Notes under the pieces: model-generated
Told to the model about the DNA's origin: nothing
Seen by the model: the letters and a program-made list of their open reading frames with translations, nothing else
The model's database searches: none
Translations under genes and position numbers: made by a program
Shown here: piece after piece, positions 18,101 through 24,925 of the stretch
Numbering within the stretch: the first letter of the stretch is position 1
Layout: each line of letters starts with the position of its first letter
NCBI GenBank assembly: GCA_003448835.1
Contig: DLXM01000056.1
Location: 15,355-43,358 of the forward strand
DNA from: Bacteroidota bacterium
Lineage (GTDB): Bacteria > Bacteroidota > Rhodothermia > Balneolales > HLUCCA01
DNA length: 28,004 nucleotides
Reading direction: 5' to 3'

Positions 18101-18667
18101 TTATTTTTTTTCTTTCCACAAAACGACTGACGCCAGGATCAACGATAACCCTAAAAAGATAGATCCCGTGTGTGGAATTGAACATGCATTAATATTCAGT
18201 AATTGTTTACATCCAAATAGTGGTGGCTGATAACTCATTCCCGGAACTTTTATTGGAGCATCAGGACTCAGATTATGTCCGTAGTCATATCCCCACATAT
18301 AAAAATCGATGAATCCGATAATTCCAATTAATACCATCAGTATCAACCAGGTGAATGTGAGTCTGTAACTTCCGGTAAATGCTGCCAGCAGACCAAGAAA
18401 TATCATCACCAGAAAGACATACGGCATGACTTCAAATTCTTTAAAATCTTCCTTGTTGATTTCGGCCATCCCGATGTAGTGATTCAACGTGTTAATGCTT
18501 TTTAGATCATGTTTGTTATGACCCGTCACGTCATCAATTGAAATATACATTCCGATCCCACCAGGATATTGAGGAGCACTCATCTTGATAGACCAGAATG
18601 GCATGAAGTACAATGGAATTAATAATAGTGCCGCGAGTCCCATTGCAAGTCTGGAGTTCTTTTTCAT
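18101..18667 (-). CDS. Four-TM membrane protein of the clade II nos operon (NosB-like position)
   Basis: 188 aa from the ATG at 18667 (AAGGAA ribosome binding site; an upstream TTG at 18682 opens the same frame). Four TM segments: about 9-27, 76-97, 102-122 and 168-184. A large periplasmic loop lies between TM1 and TM2 (PQYPGGIGMYISIDDVTGHN), and between TM3 and TM4 is PGMSYQPPLFGCKQLLNINA-CSIPHTG with two Cys. Clade II nos clusters usually carry a multi-TM gene called nosB right after nosZ; position and topology fit, but I cannot confirm homology by eye, so no symbol is given. It could serve electron transfer or NosZ assembly. Confidence 0.8.
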   Translation of the reverse strand: MKKNSRLAMGLAALLLIPLYFMPFWSIKMSAPQYPGGIGMYISIDDVTGHNKHDLKSINTLNHYIGMAEINKEDFKEFEVMPYVFLVMIFLGLLAAFTGSYRLTFTWLILMVLIGIIGFIDFYMWGYDYGHNLSPDAPIKVPGMSYQPPLFGCKQLLNINACSIPHTGSIFLGLSLILASVVLWKEKK

Positions 18668-18769
18668 AATAGTTTCCTTCAATCTGTTAGTCTGAAATTT
18701 TTGAAATAATTTATGTTGAGCGGATACAATTTGAGATGGATTATCCAGACAATTGAGATTATTTAGTTT

Positions 18770-18809
18770 GAGATTCCGGATCCGATTTTATATTCGGACC
18801 CGGTTTCTC
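18770..18809 (-). other. Intercistronic hairpin between nosZ and the four-TM gene
   Basis: Arms 18770-18785 and 18794-18809 (16 bases each, eight-base loop) pair with one two-base internal mismatch and one G-T wobble; the core is TCCGG/CCGGA-like. There is no T run on the minus strand, so it is unlikely to be a full terminator. It lies 95 bases after the nosZ stop and could protect or partly attenuate the message, leaving nosZ more abundant than the maturation genes. Confidence 0.55.
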
Positions 18810-18904
18810 TTTTCATCCCACCAAGGTTCTGTTAACAACCTGATGGACCTCATTTCCGACAATAATTACTTGATTTTTCAAGGTTATCACTGCCTCAATT
18901 TGGT

Positions 18905-20914
18905 TTAGTTAGTTCCGGTAACCCATGTTAAAGGAACGTTTGAATTCGCCGCTGATACGCGAATATAACCTTGCATTTCCTGATGCAGAGCTGAACAGAA
19001 AGCCGTGCAATAGAATGGATAGATACCGGTTCTGGTTGGAGTCCATTTCAGAGTCTTAGTCTGTCCGGGAACTACCAATACTTCAGAATTTGGTACACCT
19101 TTTATTGCTATACCGTGAACTACATCCCACTCTTGTTCCATGTTTGTGAGATGGATAAACACGGTATCGCCAACTTTTATACCTTCGATATTATCCGGAC
19201 GGAAATGACTTCTTGTAGCGCCCATGTAAACACGAACTACATTACCTTCACGTACAACACGATTTTCTGTAATTCTGGTCAACGCGTAAGGGTGATCATT
19301 TTCTTCCATTTCGTAGATTTGCTTCGAATTTGGCATGATCTTTTCAGCAGCTATTGCTTGTGCATAGTGCGGTTCACCGATAGTTGGGAAGTCATACAAT
19401 AATTGCATCTTGTCGCCTGATATATCATACAACTGTGCCGGGTGATTTTGTTTTGGTCCGGTTGGCAGATATCTGTCCTTGGCTGTTTTGGTCAATCCAA
19501 GCAAATATCTTGCCTCTGGGTTAACATTATCTCCTGCGGTAATCATCAGGTGACCAATTGAATAATAGGAATCGATACGATCCACCACTTCAAACGTCTC
19601 GAGTGACCACTTCACGATTTCAGAAGAAATATAAACTGAGGTATATGCATATCCTTTACCATCAAATTCGGTATGCAACGGACCAAGTCCAGGATTTTCA
19701 ACTTCACCAATTATGGTTGAATCGTATTTTAGTACGGGGATTCCGTCGATGAATTCATCAAATTCTTCATTTTCGATAGCTTTGATCATGCGTGAAAATG
19801 AGTGAACCGGGATGACCGTAGCCAATTTTCCGCCGGCAACAAGTAGTTCACCTGATGGATCAACATCCACCCCGTGTGGTGATTTTGGAGTCGGTAGATA
19901 GTAGATGAAATTTTCTACTTCGCGGGTGTCCAGCACCGTCACTTCATTATTTACTTTTGATACTGCAAATCCTTGTTTGCCTTCATAGTAGTTATGATAG
20001 TACTCAGCCGACATGGTTTTACCTTTGCCTTCAGCAACCAACTCAGCAGCTTTTCTCCAGTTTACAGCAGCCACAAAATCTTTATCATTTCGGGATGCAT
20101 TTACTTCAAGCATCGTGTGAGCTTGTTCAGTATTGTAGGTAGTAAAGAAAACCCAATCGGCAGAAACACCTTTTCCGGCGCGACCTAAATCGTAGTTAAA
20201 CGGAGGTACGATGATTTGGAAGTCAACATTCATTCGCCCTGATTCAGGATTCACTTTCAAAAATGTCAGTGCTCCACGGAAACTCTCTGAGTAGCTATTA
20301 ATCGCTACATCCAGATCTTTTTCGTAAGGAATACTAAAACGGGTAGCGCCAATCACGTACTCAGAATTGTTCGTAACAAAAGAAGATGCGTGATTACCAC
20401 CTGTATTTGGTAGTTCAATGATTTCCTTTGTTTCGAACGTTGTCAGGTCAATTCGAGCGATACGTGGAGTATTGTTCGCGTTGATGAAAATCCATCGACC
20501 ATCAGAATTTCCGTTAGTTTGGGAAATATGTGGGTGGTGAGAGTCATCCCAGGGGATAAATCCATAACTGGTATTAAACAGTGGTTTTGTCTCTTCGGTA
20601 TAACCGTATCCTGTCTCAGGATCTTGTGAAAACACAGGAATCACTTTTAACATACGTGCGGATGGGAGACCCCAAACGCTTAATTGTCCGCTATACCCGC
20701 CGGATAAGAATGCATAATATGAATCATAGTCACCGGGTGCGACATAGACCTTTTGAGCAGCATCTGAGGTATCGAGCATATTTTGGTTGGATGGACATCC
20801 TGTCAAGATGAATGCCGAAACAATCAAGATACCGGCTCCGGTCAGGATCCTGCTTAGATTATTTAGTTTTATTGTTTTCATAGGTTTTGTTTTTTGTGTT
20901 AGGGTGAGATTCAT
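18905..20914 (-). CDS. nosZ: Nitrous oxide reductase, clade II, Sec-exported lipoprotein form
   Basis: 669 aa. It reduces N2O to N2. All seven CuZ histidines can be placed: H126 and H127 (DDSHHPH), H175 (GGNHASS), H347 (SPHGVDVD), H414 (GPLHTEFDG), H455 (SIGHLM) and H516 (GEPHYAQ). CuA ligands in the C-terminal cupredoxin domain are H600, C636, C640, H644 and M647 (YCTAFCSALHQEMQGY). The N-terminus is not a twin-arginine signal but a Sec type with lipobox ILTGC (Cys40), as in clade II enzymes of Bacteroidota. ATG at 20914 opens the frame; the ATG at 20881 (MKTIKLNNLSRILTG) is an equally good start. The preceding gene is a cytochrome c lipoprotein, its probable electron donor. Confidence 0.98.
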   Translation of the reverse strand: MNLTLTQKTKPMKTIKLNNLSRILTGAGILIVSAFILTGCPSNQNMLDTSDAAQKVYVAPGDYDSYYAFLSGGYSGQLSVWGLPSARMLKVIPVFSQDPETGYGYTEETKPLFNTSYGFIPWDDSHHPHISQTNGNSDGRWIFINANNTPRIARIDLTTFETKEIIELPNTGGNHASSFVTNNSEYVIGATRFSIPYEKDLDVAINSYSESFRGALTFLKVNPESGRMNVDFQIIVPPFNYDLGRAGKGVSADWVFFTTYNTEQAHTMLEVNASRNDKDFVAAVNWRKAAELVAEGKGKTMSAEYYHNYYEGKQGFAVSKVNNEVTVLDTREVENFIYYLPTPKSPHGVDVDPSGELLVAGGKLATVIPVHSFSRMIKAIENEEFDEFIDGIPVLKYDSTIIGEVENPGLGPLHTEFDGKGYAYTSVYISSEIVKWSLETFEVVDRIDSYYSIGHLMITAGDNVNPEARYLLGLTKTAKDRYLPTGPKQNHPAQLYDISGDKMQLLYDFPTIGEPHYAQAIAAEKIMPNSKQIYEMEENDHPYALTRITENRVVREGNVVRVYMGATRSHFRPDNIEGIKVGDTVFIHLTNMEQEWDVVHGIAIKGVPNSEVLVVPGQTKTLKWTPTRTGIYPFYCTAFCSALHQEMQGYIRVSAANSNVPLTWVTGTN

Positions 20915-20959
20915 TTGGTTTTTAGCTGTGAAACCGGATTTAAAAATTTGATTTTCGGG

Positions 20960-21433
20960 TTAGCTATCGGACTGCGTTCGTAAGAATTCAACAATTGCCC
21001 GGGCATCCTCACGTTCAACATTCTGAAATGGCATGATGGACATATATTCTTGTAATAATTTTTTGGCTTCAGGGTGTTTTTTGGTCATTTCACCCGGATT
21101 CAAGATCATATTCATCACGTAGGTCGGAGTTCTTTTTTCCAGTACATCACCAAGTGCTGGTCCAACTACACGATTATCCATACTGTGGCACATTTCACAT
21201 TTCATTTCAAAAATGGCACGTCCTTTTTCGACCCACTCCATATTTAATTCACCTAAAGTAATCGGCTCAACAACGGGTCCGATTCCATGTTCTAATTGAA
21301 ATGATGTTAATTCCGATTCTGATTTTGCAGTTGCAGTGGATGTTTTTTTATCCGGTGTATTCGTTTCACCGCCACAGGCAGACAGTGTGACAAAAAGTGC
21401 TAAAACGGTTGTAATTCGAAGCAATGATTTCAT
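20960..21433 (-). CDS. Cytochrome c lipoprotein of the nos operon
   Basis: 157 aa, one haem. Lipobox TLSAC (Cys20), a Thr/Ser/Lys-rich linker to about residue 65, then a class I cytochrome c: haem motif C79-E-M-C82-H83, GPALGDVLEKRTPTYVMNMI, and probable axial Met134 (SIMPFQNV). The final helix is REDARAIVEFLRTQ. Placed directly upstream of nosZ, it is the likely membrane-anchored donor to the CuA site, taking electrons from the quinol-oxidising chain, since no nosR or nosG/H is present. A half-degenerate Rrf2-type palindrome lies 20-37 bases upstream of its start. Confidence 0.92.
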   Translation of the reverse strand: MKSLLRITTVLALFVTLSACGGETNTPDKKTSTATAKSESELTSFQLEHGIGPVVEPITLGELNMEWVEKGRAIFEMKCEMCHSMDNRVVGPALGDVLEKRTPTYVMNMILNPGEMTKKHPEAKKLLQEYMSIMPFQNVEREDARAIVEFLRTQSDS

Positions 21434-21452
21434 GATGTTAGATATTTGGTAT

Positions 21453-21470
21453 TAAGAGTATTTTGTCCCA
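21453..21470 (-). promoter_or_regulatory. Candidate Rrf2-type operator (half-degenerate) before the cytochrome c / nosZ genes
   Basis: TAAGAGTATTTTGTCCCA matches the palindrome in front of rrf2 at 14 of 18 positions, with the left half TAAGAGTATT identical. The right arm is degraded (TCCC instead of TCTT). It lies in the 72-base gap between the rrf2 stop and the cytochrome c ATG. Confidence 0.35.
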
Positions 21471-21505
21471 TTTGTGGGTAAAATTATATTTTGTGATATT
21501 TGTAC

Positions 21506-21967
21506 TTAGTTTCGAATGTTTAAATTGATGGATTTAAATGGTGAAATTTCATCAGATAATCGTAGATCGTTTCCATTTGCGAGATCTTTCAGAGTAACAT
21601 CTTCCATTAGTCGTTGCAGATTACCTCTCAAAGCAGTCCACTTTTCGTGCATTGGACAAGGCTTTTCAATTCCACAACCAGGTAATCCAAGAATACACTC
21701 TTTCAAAAGATGATCCCCATCAATTGAAATCACAATATCTCGAAATGTAATTTCTCCCGGATTCTGAGCCAATTTTACTCCTCCATTTGGACCCTTATAT
21801 GACTCAAGAATTCCGGAACTGGTCAACTGTTGAAGTATTTTGGTTAAAAAATAGAACGAAACATTCAATTCAGAACTTATTTTTTGGATGTTAATAAATT
21901 CATCTTGCTCTTTCTGTGCCAATAAAATTGATGCCCGAAGACCGTTAATACAGGATTTGGAGAGCAT
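21506..21967 (-). CDS. Rrf2-family regulator, NsrR/IscR-like with three-Cys cluster motif
   Basis: 153 aa. N-terminal winged HTH of the Rrf2 family (INIQKISSELNVSFYFLTKI, LESYKGPNGGVKLAQNP). Cys91, Cys98 and Cys104 in KECILGLPGCGIEKPCPMHEKW have the spacing C-x6-C-x5-C, close to the cluster-binding cysteines of NsrR (C-x5 to x7-C-x5-C). NsrR is a NO-sensing Fe-S repressor, so this protein probably controls the nos genes that follow it, and its own gene, in response to NO or redox state. A long perfect palindrome lies just upstream of its start. IscR-like Fe-S control is the alternative. Confidence 0.9.
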   Translation of the reverse strand: MLSKSCINGLRASILLAQKEQDEFINIQKISSELNVSFYFLTKILQQLTSSGILESYKGPNGGVKLAQNPGEITFRDIVISIDGDHLLKECILGLPGCGIEKPCPMHEKWTALRGNLQRLMEDVTLKDLANGNDLRLSDEISPFKSINLNIRN

Positions 21968-21984
21968 GATTAAATGTTTATTTC

Positions 21985-22012
21985 ATATTTAAGAGTATTA
22001 TATCTTAAATAT
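21985..22012. promoter_or_regulatory. Perfect palindrome upstream of rrf2, probable autoregulatory operator
   Basis: ATATTTAAGA (21985-21994) and TCTTAAATAT (22003-22012) are perfect inverted repeats around the eight-base spacer GTATTATA. It begins 18 bases before the rrf2 ATG. On the minus strand its distal part overlaps TATATTTA (22006-22013), a near match to the -7 consensus, which suits repression by promoter occlusion. Confidence 0.65.
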
Positions 22013-22107
22013 ACAACACCGGAAATTACATTGCAACTTATTTCGGACTTTTTTGGCTGTTATTTTTGGCTTGCCAACAGTTTACGATTAAAATCTCATC
22101 AGACATA

Positions 22108-22123
22108 GGTGCTTAGAAGCACC
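22108..22123 (-). other. Short perfect hairpin between the DUF3127 and rrf2 genes
   Basis: GGTGCTT (22108-22114) and AAGCACC (22117-22123) form a tight stem-loop 33 bases past the DUF3127 stop. No T run follows on the minus strand, so it is a weak or Rho-assisted terminator at best, separating DUF3127 from the nos promoter. Confidence 0.35.
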
Positions 22124-22155
22124 CGAAACTAATCTCGAGTGTTTGAAAAACGAAC

Positions 22156-22512
22156 CTAAAATGGCAGATCATCGTCATCAAATGCGGGTGGTTCCGGAAT
22201 CTCAACTGTAACATTGGTTGAGGTTGGGTCTGATACTGCACCACCAAGTTTCTCAATCTTCCACGCTTTCACATCAGTATACCATCTGCCGTTGTATTCT
22301 CTACTTTGAACATCGATTGAAGCGGTTATTTGCTCACCAGTCTGCAGGTTGGAAGCATCAATTTCATCCCCCCACTGGACGATGCAAATCTTTTTGGGAT
22401 ACTGTTCTTGAGTTTCAAGTATAAATTCTCTCTTTCGCCAAGTTCCGTTTTTACCCTGTCCTGACATTTCCTGTAATACTTCCGACACAATTCCGGTTAC
22501 CTTTAAGTCCAT
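22156..22512 (-). CDS. DUF3127 protein with an SSB-like acidic C-terminal tip
   Basis: 118 aa of the DUF3127 family, an OB-fold-like small protein found across Bacteroidota (LKVTGIVSEVLQEMSGQGKN, WRKREFILETQEQYPKKICI, GRWYTDVKAWKIEKLG). The last residues, FDDDDLPF, closely resemble the acidic tip of single-stranded DNA-binding protein SSB (DDDIPF), which recruits DNA-repair proteins. A nucleic-acid-related role is therefore likely by inference, not shown. It is upstream of and on the same strand as the nos operon, but a 188-base gap with the palindromic operator and a hairpin sets it apart. Confidence 0.85.
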   Translation of the reverse strand: MDLKVTGIVSEVLQEMSGQGKNGTWRKREFILETQEQYPKKICIVQWGDEIDASNLQTGEQITASIDVQSREYNGRWYTDVKAWKIEKLGGAVSDPTSTNVTVEIPEPPAFDDDDLPF

Positions 22513-22614
22513 ATCAATTCCAAAATATTAAGTGATAATTCTACAACATGGGACTCTGATTTTATCCCTCATCCAAAACCCACATAGTACACATTTTAGC
22601 CGACATGAACAACG

Positions 22615-22676
22615 AATTCTAAACACTTGATGTGGATTTAACATCGAAAATCTACATTAAATAATTGTTTAGAATT
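22615..22676. repeat. Nested inverted repeat (long imperfect hairpin)
   Basis: Outer arms AATTCTAAACA (22615-22625) and TGTTTAGAATT (22666-22676) are perfect over 11 bp. Inner arms ATGTGGATTT (22630-22639) and AAATCTACAT (22648-22657) pair over 10 bp with one G-T wobble. Together they can fold as one long interrupted stem. Confidence 0.6.
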
Positions 22677-22788
22677 TCAATCAAATTAAAAAAAATCTAA
22701 CCAAAGCATTTGGTTCATTTGAACTAAAAAACATACTGATATTGAAGTACATCAACAAAATGCACCCGCTTTGAAGCTTAAAAAGCGG

Positions 22789-22796
22789 TATATTTG
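22789..22796 (+). promoter_or_regulatory. -7 promoter element of the ABC-F gene
   Basis: TATATTTG matches the Bacteroidota TAnnTTTG consensus exactly, 30 bases before the ATG. A TTTG lies 15 bases upstream, a little closer than the usual -33 spacing. An inverted repeat CCGCTTT / AAAGCGG (22766-22788) abuts it directly and may be an operator. Confidence 0.45.
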
Positions 22797-22826
22797 AGTC
22801 CAATTTCTATTATTTTTTAAACTTTT

Positions 22827-24737
22827 ATGACGTATTTATCGGTTGAGCAACTTTCAAAAAGCTATGGTATCAAAACACTTTTTGAAAACCTTACATTTGG
22901 GATCTCCAAGGGACACAAAACTGCATTAGTAGCACCAAATGGCACCGGTAAATCTACATTGCTCAGGGTAATTGCCGGACAAGAACCACACGATAGTGGG
23001 ACAATATCAATCCGAAATGGAATCAGCATCGGATTTCTAGAGCAAGAACCTCGATTAGACGATAAGATGTCCATCGCAGAATACATTACTCACGGACATT
23101 CCGACATTGTTTCGATCATAAAAAAGTACGAGAAAGCAGTTCACGACCAGTCTGAAAATTACAATGATGCAACGCAACTGGCTTTTGAAAAAGCACTTGC
23201 TGCAATGGATGCCGCCGATGCCTGGGATTATGAGCAACGCATGCAGCAAATCTTGGGAAAATTAGACATCCACGATCTCGATCAGTCCATTTCTTCATTG
23301 TCCGGTGGTGAGCGCAAACGAGTCGCACTGGCCTTTGTACTACTCGAAAATCCTGATCTTTTATTATTAGATGAGCCAACTAACCACCTTGATGTGGATA
23401 TGATTGAATGGTTGGAAGCCTATTTAGCGAAAAGTGCGATCACACTACTCATGATTACGCACGATCGGTATTTCTTAGACAGAATATGTAATCACATCAT
23501 CGAAATCGATGGAGGTAATCTTTATCATCACGATGGAAATTACGGTTATTATTTGCAGAAAAAAGCCGAACGCCAAGAAGTAGAGCAGGTTGAATTTGGC
23601 AAAGCCGGACAACTTTATAAAAAAGAACTCGAGTGGATGCGCCGGGCCCCAAAGGCGCGAACCACAAAATCAAAATCCCGGATTGAAGCATTTTATGACG
23701 TAGAAGAGCGTGCAAAGCGCAAAACCGAAGGTTCTGAAATGCGACTTGAAGTCAATATGACCCGAATGGGAAATAAAATCATTGAGTTGATTGGAATTCG
23801 TAAACAATTCGGAGACAATGTGATATTGCGTGATTTCTCATACTCATTCTCGAAGGGAGAGCGTATTGGGATCATTGGGAGAAACGGTGTAGGAAAAAGT
23901 ACCTTTTTGAACATTCTTACCGGAAAGACAGCGATGGATACCGGAAAAATTGACAAAGGGTCAACCATCGTTTTTGGTCACTATCAACAGCAGGGCATAA
24001 AAGTTGATGAGTCCATGCGAGTCATAGATGTTCTCAAAGAAGTGGCGGAAGTCATAGAGCTGGCGGATGGAAAACGTATAACAGCGTCACAGTTCTTGGA
24101 GCATTTTATGTTCACACCAGCCATGCAATATACTCCGGTTGCCAAACTTAGCGGTGGAGAAAAACGTCGTTTGGGACTCATGATGGTGTTAATTAGTAAT
24201 CCGAATTTCTTGATTTTGGATGAACCCACGAATGATTTGGATTTAATTACCTTGAATCGTCTTGAAGAATTTCTAATGGATTTCGGAGGATGTTTGATCA
24301 TCGTTTCTCATGATCGTTTTTTCATGGATAAATTGGTGCAACACTATTTCGTATTCGAGGGAGATGGGGTGATTCGAGATTTTAATGGTACATATCAAGA
24401 ATGGCGACAGGAACAAACTGCGGTGGAAAAATCCAGTGCAACAAAAAATACAATGCCCGCAAAAAAACAGCTTGATGACTCATTTTCGATCAAAAAAGAG
24501 GCGTCCAATGATGGTTCCTCTAAAAAAGGAATGAGTTTTAAAGAAAGAAAAGAATATCAGAAACTAGAGAAAGAAATAGCTGATCTTGAGGTCGAAAAAG
24601 CTAAACTCGAGGTTGAAATGAGTAAGATAGGACTCGATTATCAGACTCTCAATGAATTATCGGCCCGGCATTTGGAAGTCCAGAATCTGATTGGTGAGAA
24701 GGAACTCCGCTGGCTAGAGTTGTCAGAACTAGAGTAA
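22827..24737 (+). CDS. ABC-F family ATPase, Uup-like with C-terminal coiled coil
   Basis: 636 aa with two ABC cassettes and no TM segments, the hallmark of ABC-F proteins, which act on the ribosome. First cassette: Walker A APNGTGKST (36-44), LSGGERKRVALAF, LLLLDEPTNHLD. Second: GRNGVGKST (about 351-359), LSGGEKRRLGLMM, FLILDEPTNDLD. The linker GQLYKKELEWMRRAPKARTT-K joins them. The C-terminal region (about 560-636) is a charged coiled coil like the Uup C-terminal domain, suggesting a housekeeping Uup-type protein rather than an antibiotic-resistance ABC-F. A GC-rich inverted-repeat element starts four bases after the stop codon. Confidence 0.93.
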   Translation: MTYLSVEQLSKSYGIKTLFENLTFGISKGHKTALVAPNGTGKSTLLRVIAGQEPHDSGTISIRNGISIGFLEQEPRLDDKMSIAEYITHGHSDIVSIIKKYEKAVHDQSENYNDATQLAFEKALAAMDAADAWDYEQRMQQILGKLDIHDLDQSISSLSGGERKRVALAFVLLENPDLLLLDEPTNHLDVDMIEWLEAYLAKSAITLLMITHDRYFLDRICNHIIEIDGGNLYHHDGNYGYYLQKKAERQEVEQVEFGKAGQLYKKELEWMRRAPKARTTKSKSRIEAFYDVEERAKRKTEGSEMRLEVNMTRMGNKIIELIGIRKQFGDNVILRDFSYSFSKGERIGIIGRNGVGKSTFLNILTGKTAMDTGKIDKGSTIVFGHYQQQGIKVDESMRVIDVLKEVAEVIELADGKRITASQFLEHFMFTPAMQYTPVAKLSGGEKRRLGLMMVLISNPNFLILDEPTNDLDLITLNRLEEFLMDFGGCLIIVSHDRFFMDKLVQHYFVFEGDGVIRDFNGTYQEWRQEQTAVEKSSATKNTMPAKKQLDDSFSIKKEASNDGSSKKGMSFKERKEYQKLEKEIADLEVEKAKLEVEMSKIGLDYQTLNELSARHLEVQNLIGEKELRWLELSELE

Positions 24738-24741
24738 ATGG

Positions 24742-24829
24742 GCTCGGGGGTTTCATTTTTGGCGCCTCAGCAAGTCGCAGGCGCCACGCGCCGAAGAGTT
24801 GCGTAGTGACAAAAATGAAACCCCCGAGC
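24742..24829. repeat. 88-bp GC-rich inverted-repeat element with two internal hairpins
   Basis: Left arm GCTCGGGGGTTTCATTTTTG (24742-24761) and right arm 24810-24829 are perfect 20-base inverted repeats. Inside are two smaller stems: GGCGCCT (24761-24767) with AGGCGCC (24779-24785), and ACGC (24786-24789) with GCGT (24801-24804). Fully folded it gives a three-way junction. There is no T run after it, no target-site duplication that I could see, and no second copy in the window. It is far more GC-rich than its surroundings. It could be a dispersed intergenic repeat (MITE/REP-like), a structured RNA or an unusual terminator between the ABC-F and dipeptidase genes. Confidence 0.8.
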
Positions 24830-24925
24830 AATTGATTTCGGCAAACTATTTCTTTAACCTCCAAAGTCACGCATTTTATCAACAGGCAGGACCCACTTAG
24901 TCCCTGCACATAACTTTACGCAACC

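Larger units (their letters stand above)
22513..22826. other. Divergent regulatory region, DUF3127 / ABC-F genes
   Basis: 314 AT-rich bases without an ORF. It contains a 62-base nested inverted repeat (22615-22676), a compact palindrome AACCAAA-GCA-TTTGGTT (22699-22715) overlapping GTTC-ATTT-GAAC (22713-22724), a 7-bp-stem hairpin (22766-22788), and a -7 element (22789-22796). Confidence 0.5.

Noticed and set aside
18870..18881. FNR-like TTGA-TTTT-TCAA
   Set aside because: Total length is 12 instead of the 14 bases of TTGAT-N4-ATCAA, and it lies just downstream of nosZ, not before a promoter.
18992..19007. Possible loss of a CuA ligand: Trp of the usual CxWFC replaced (CTAFC)
   Set aside because: The Trp contributes only a backbone carbonyl, and clade II enzymes commonly differ at this position; the Cys, His and Met ligands are all intact.
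22827..24737. Ribosome-protection antibiotic-resistance ABC-F
   Set aside because: The C-terminal coiled coil and overall layout match Uup-type housekeeping proteins, and no resistance-type leader peptide was found upstream.
24649..24909. 86-codon minus-strand frame crossing the inverted-repeat element
   Set aside because: It overlaps the end of the ABC-F gene and the non-coding repeat; its sequence simply reads the repeat arms.
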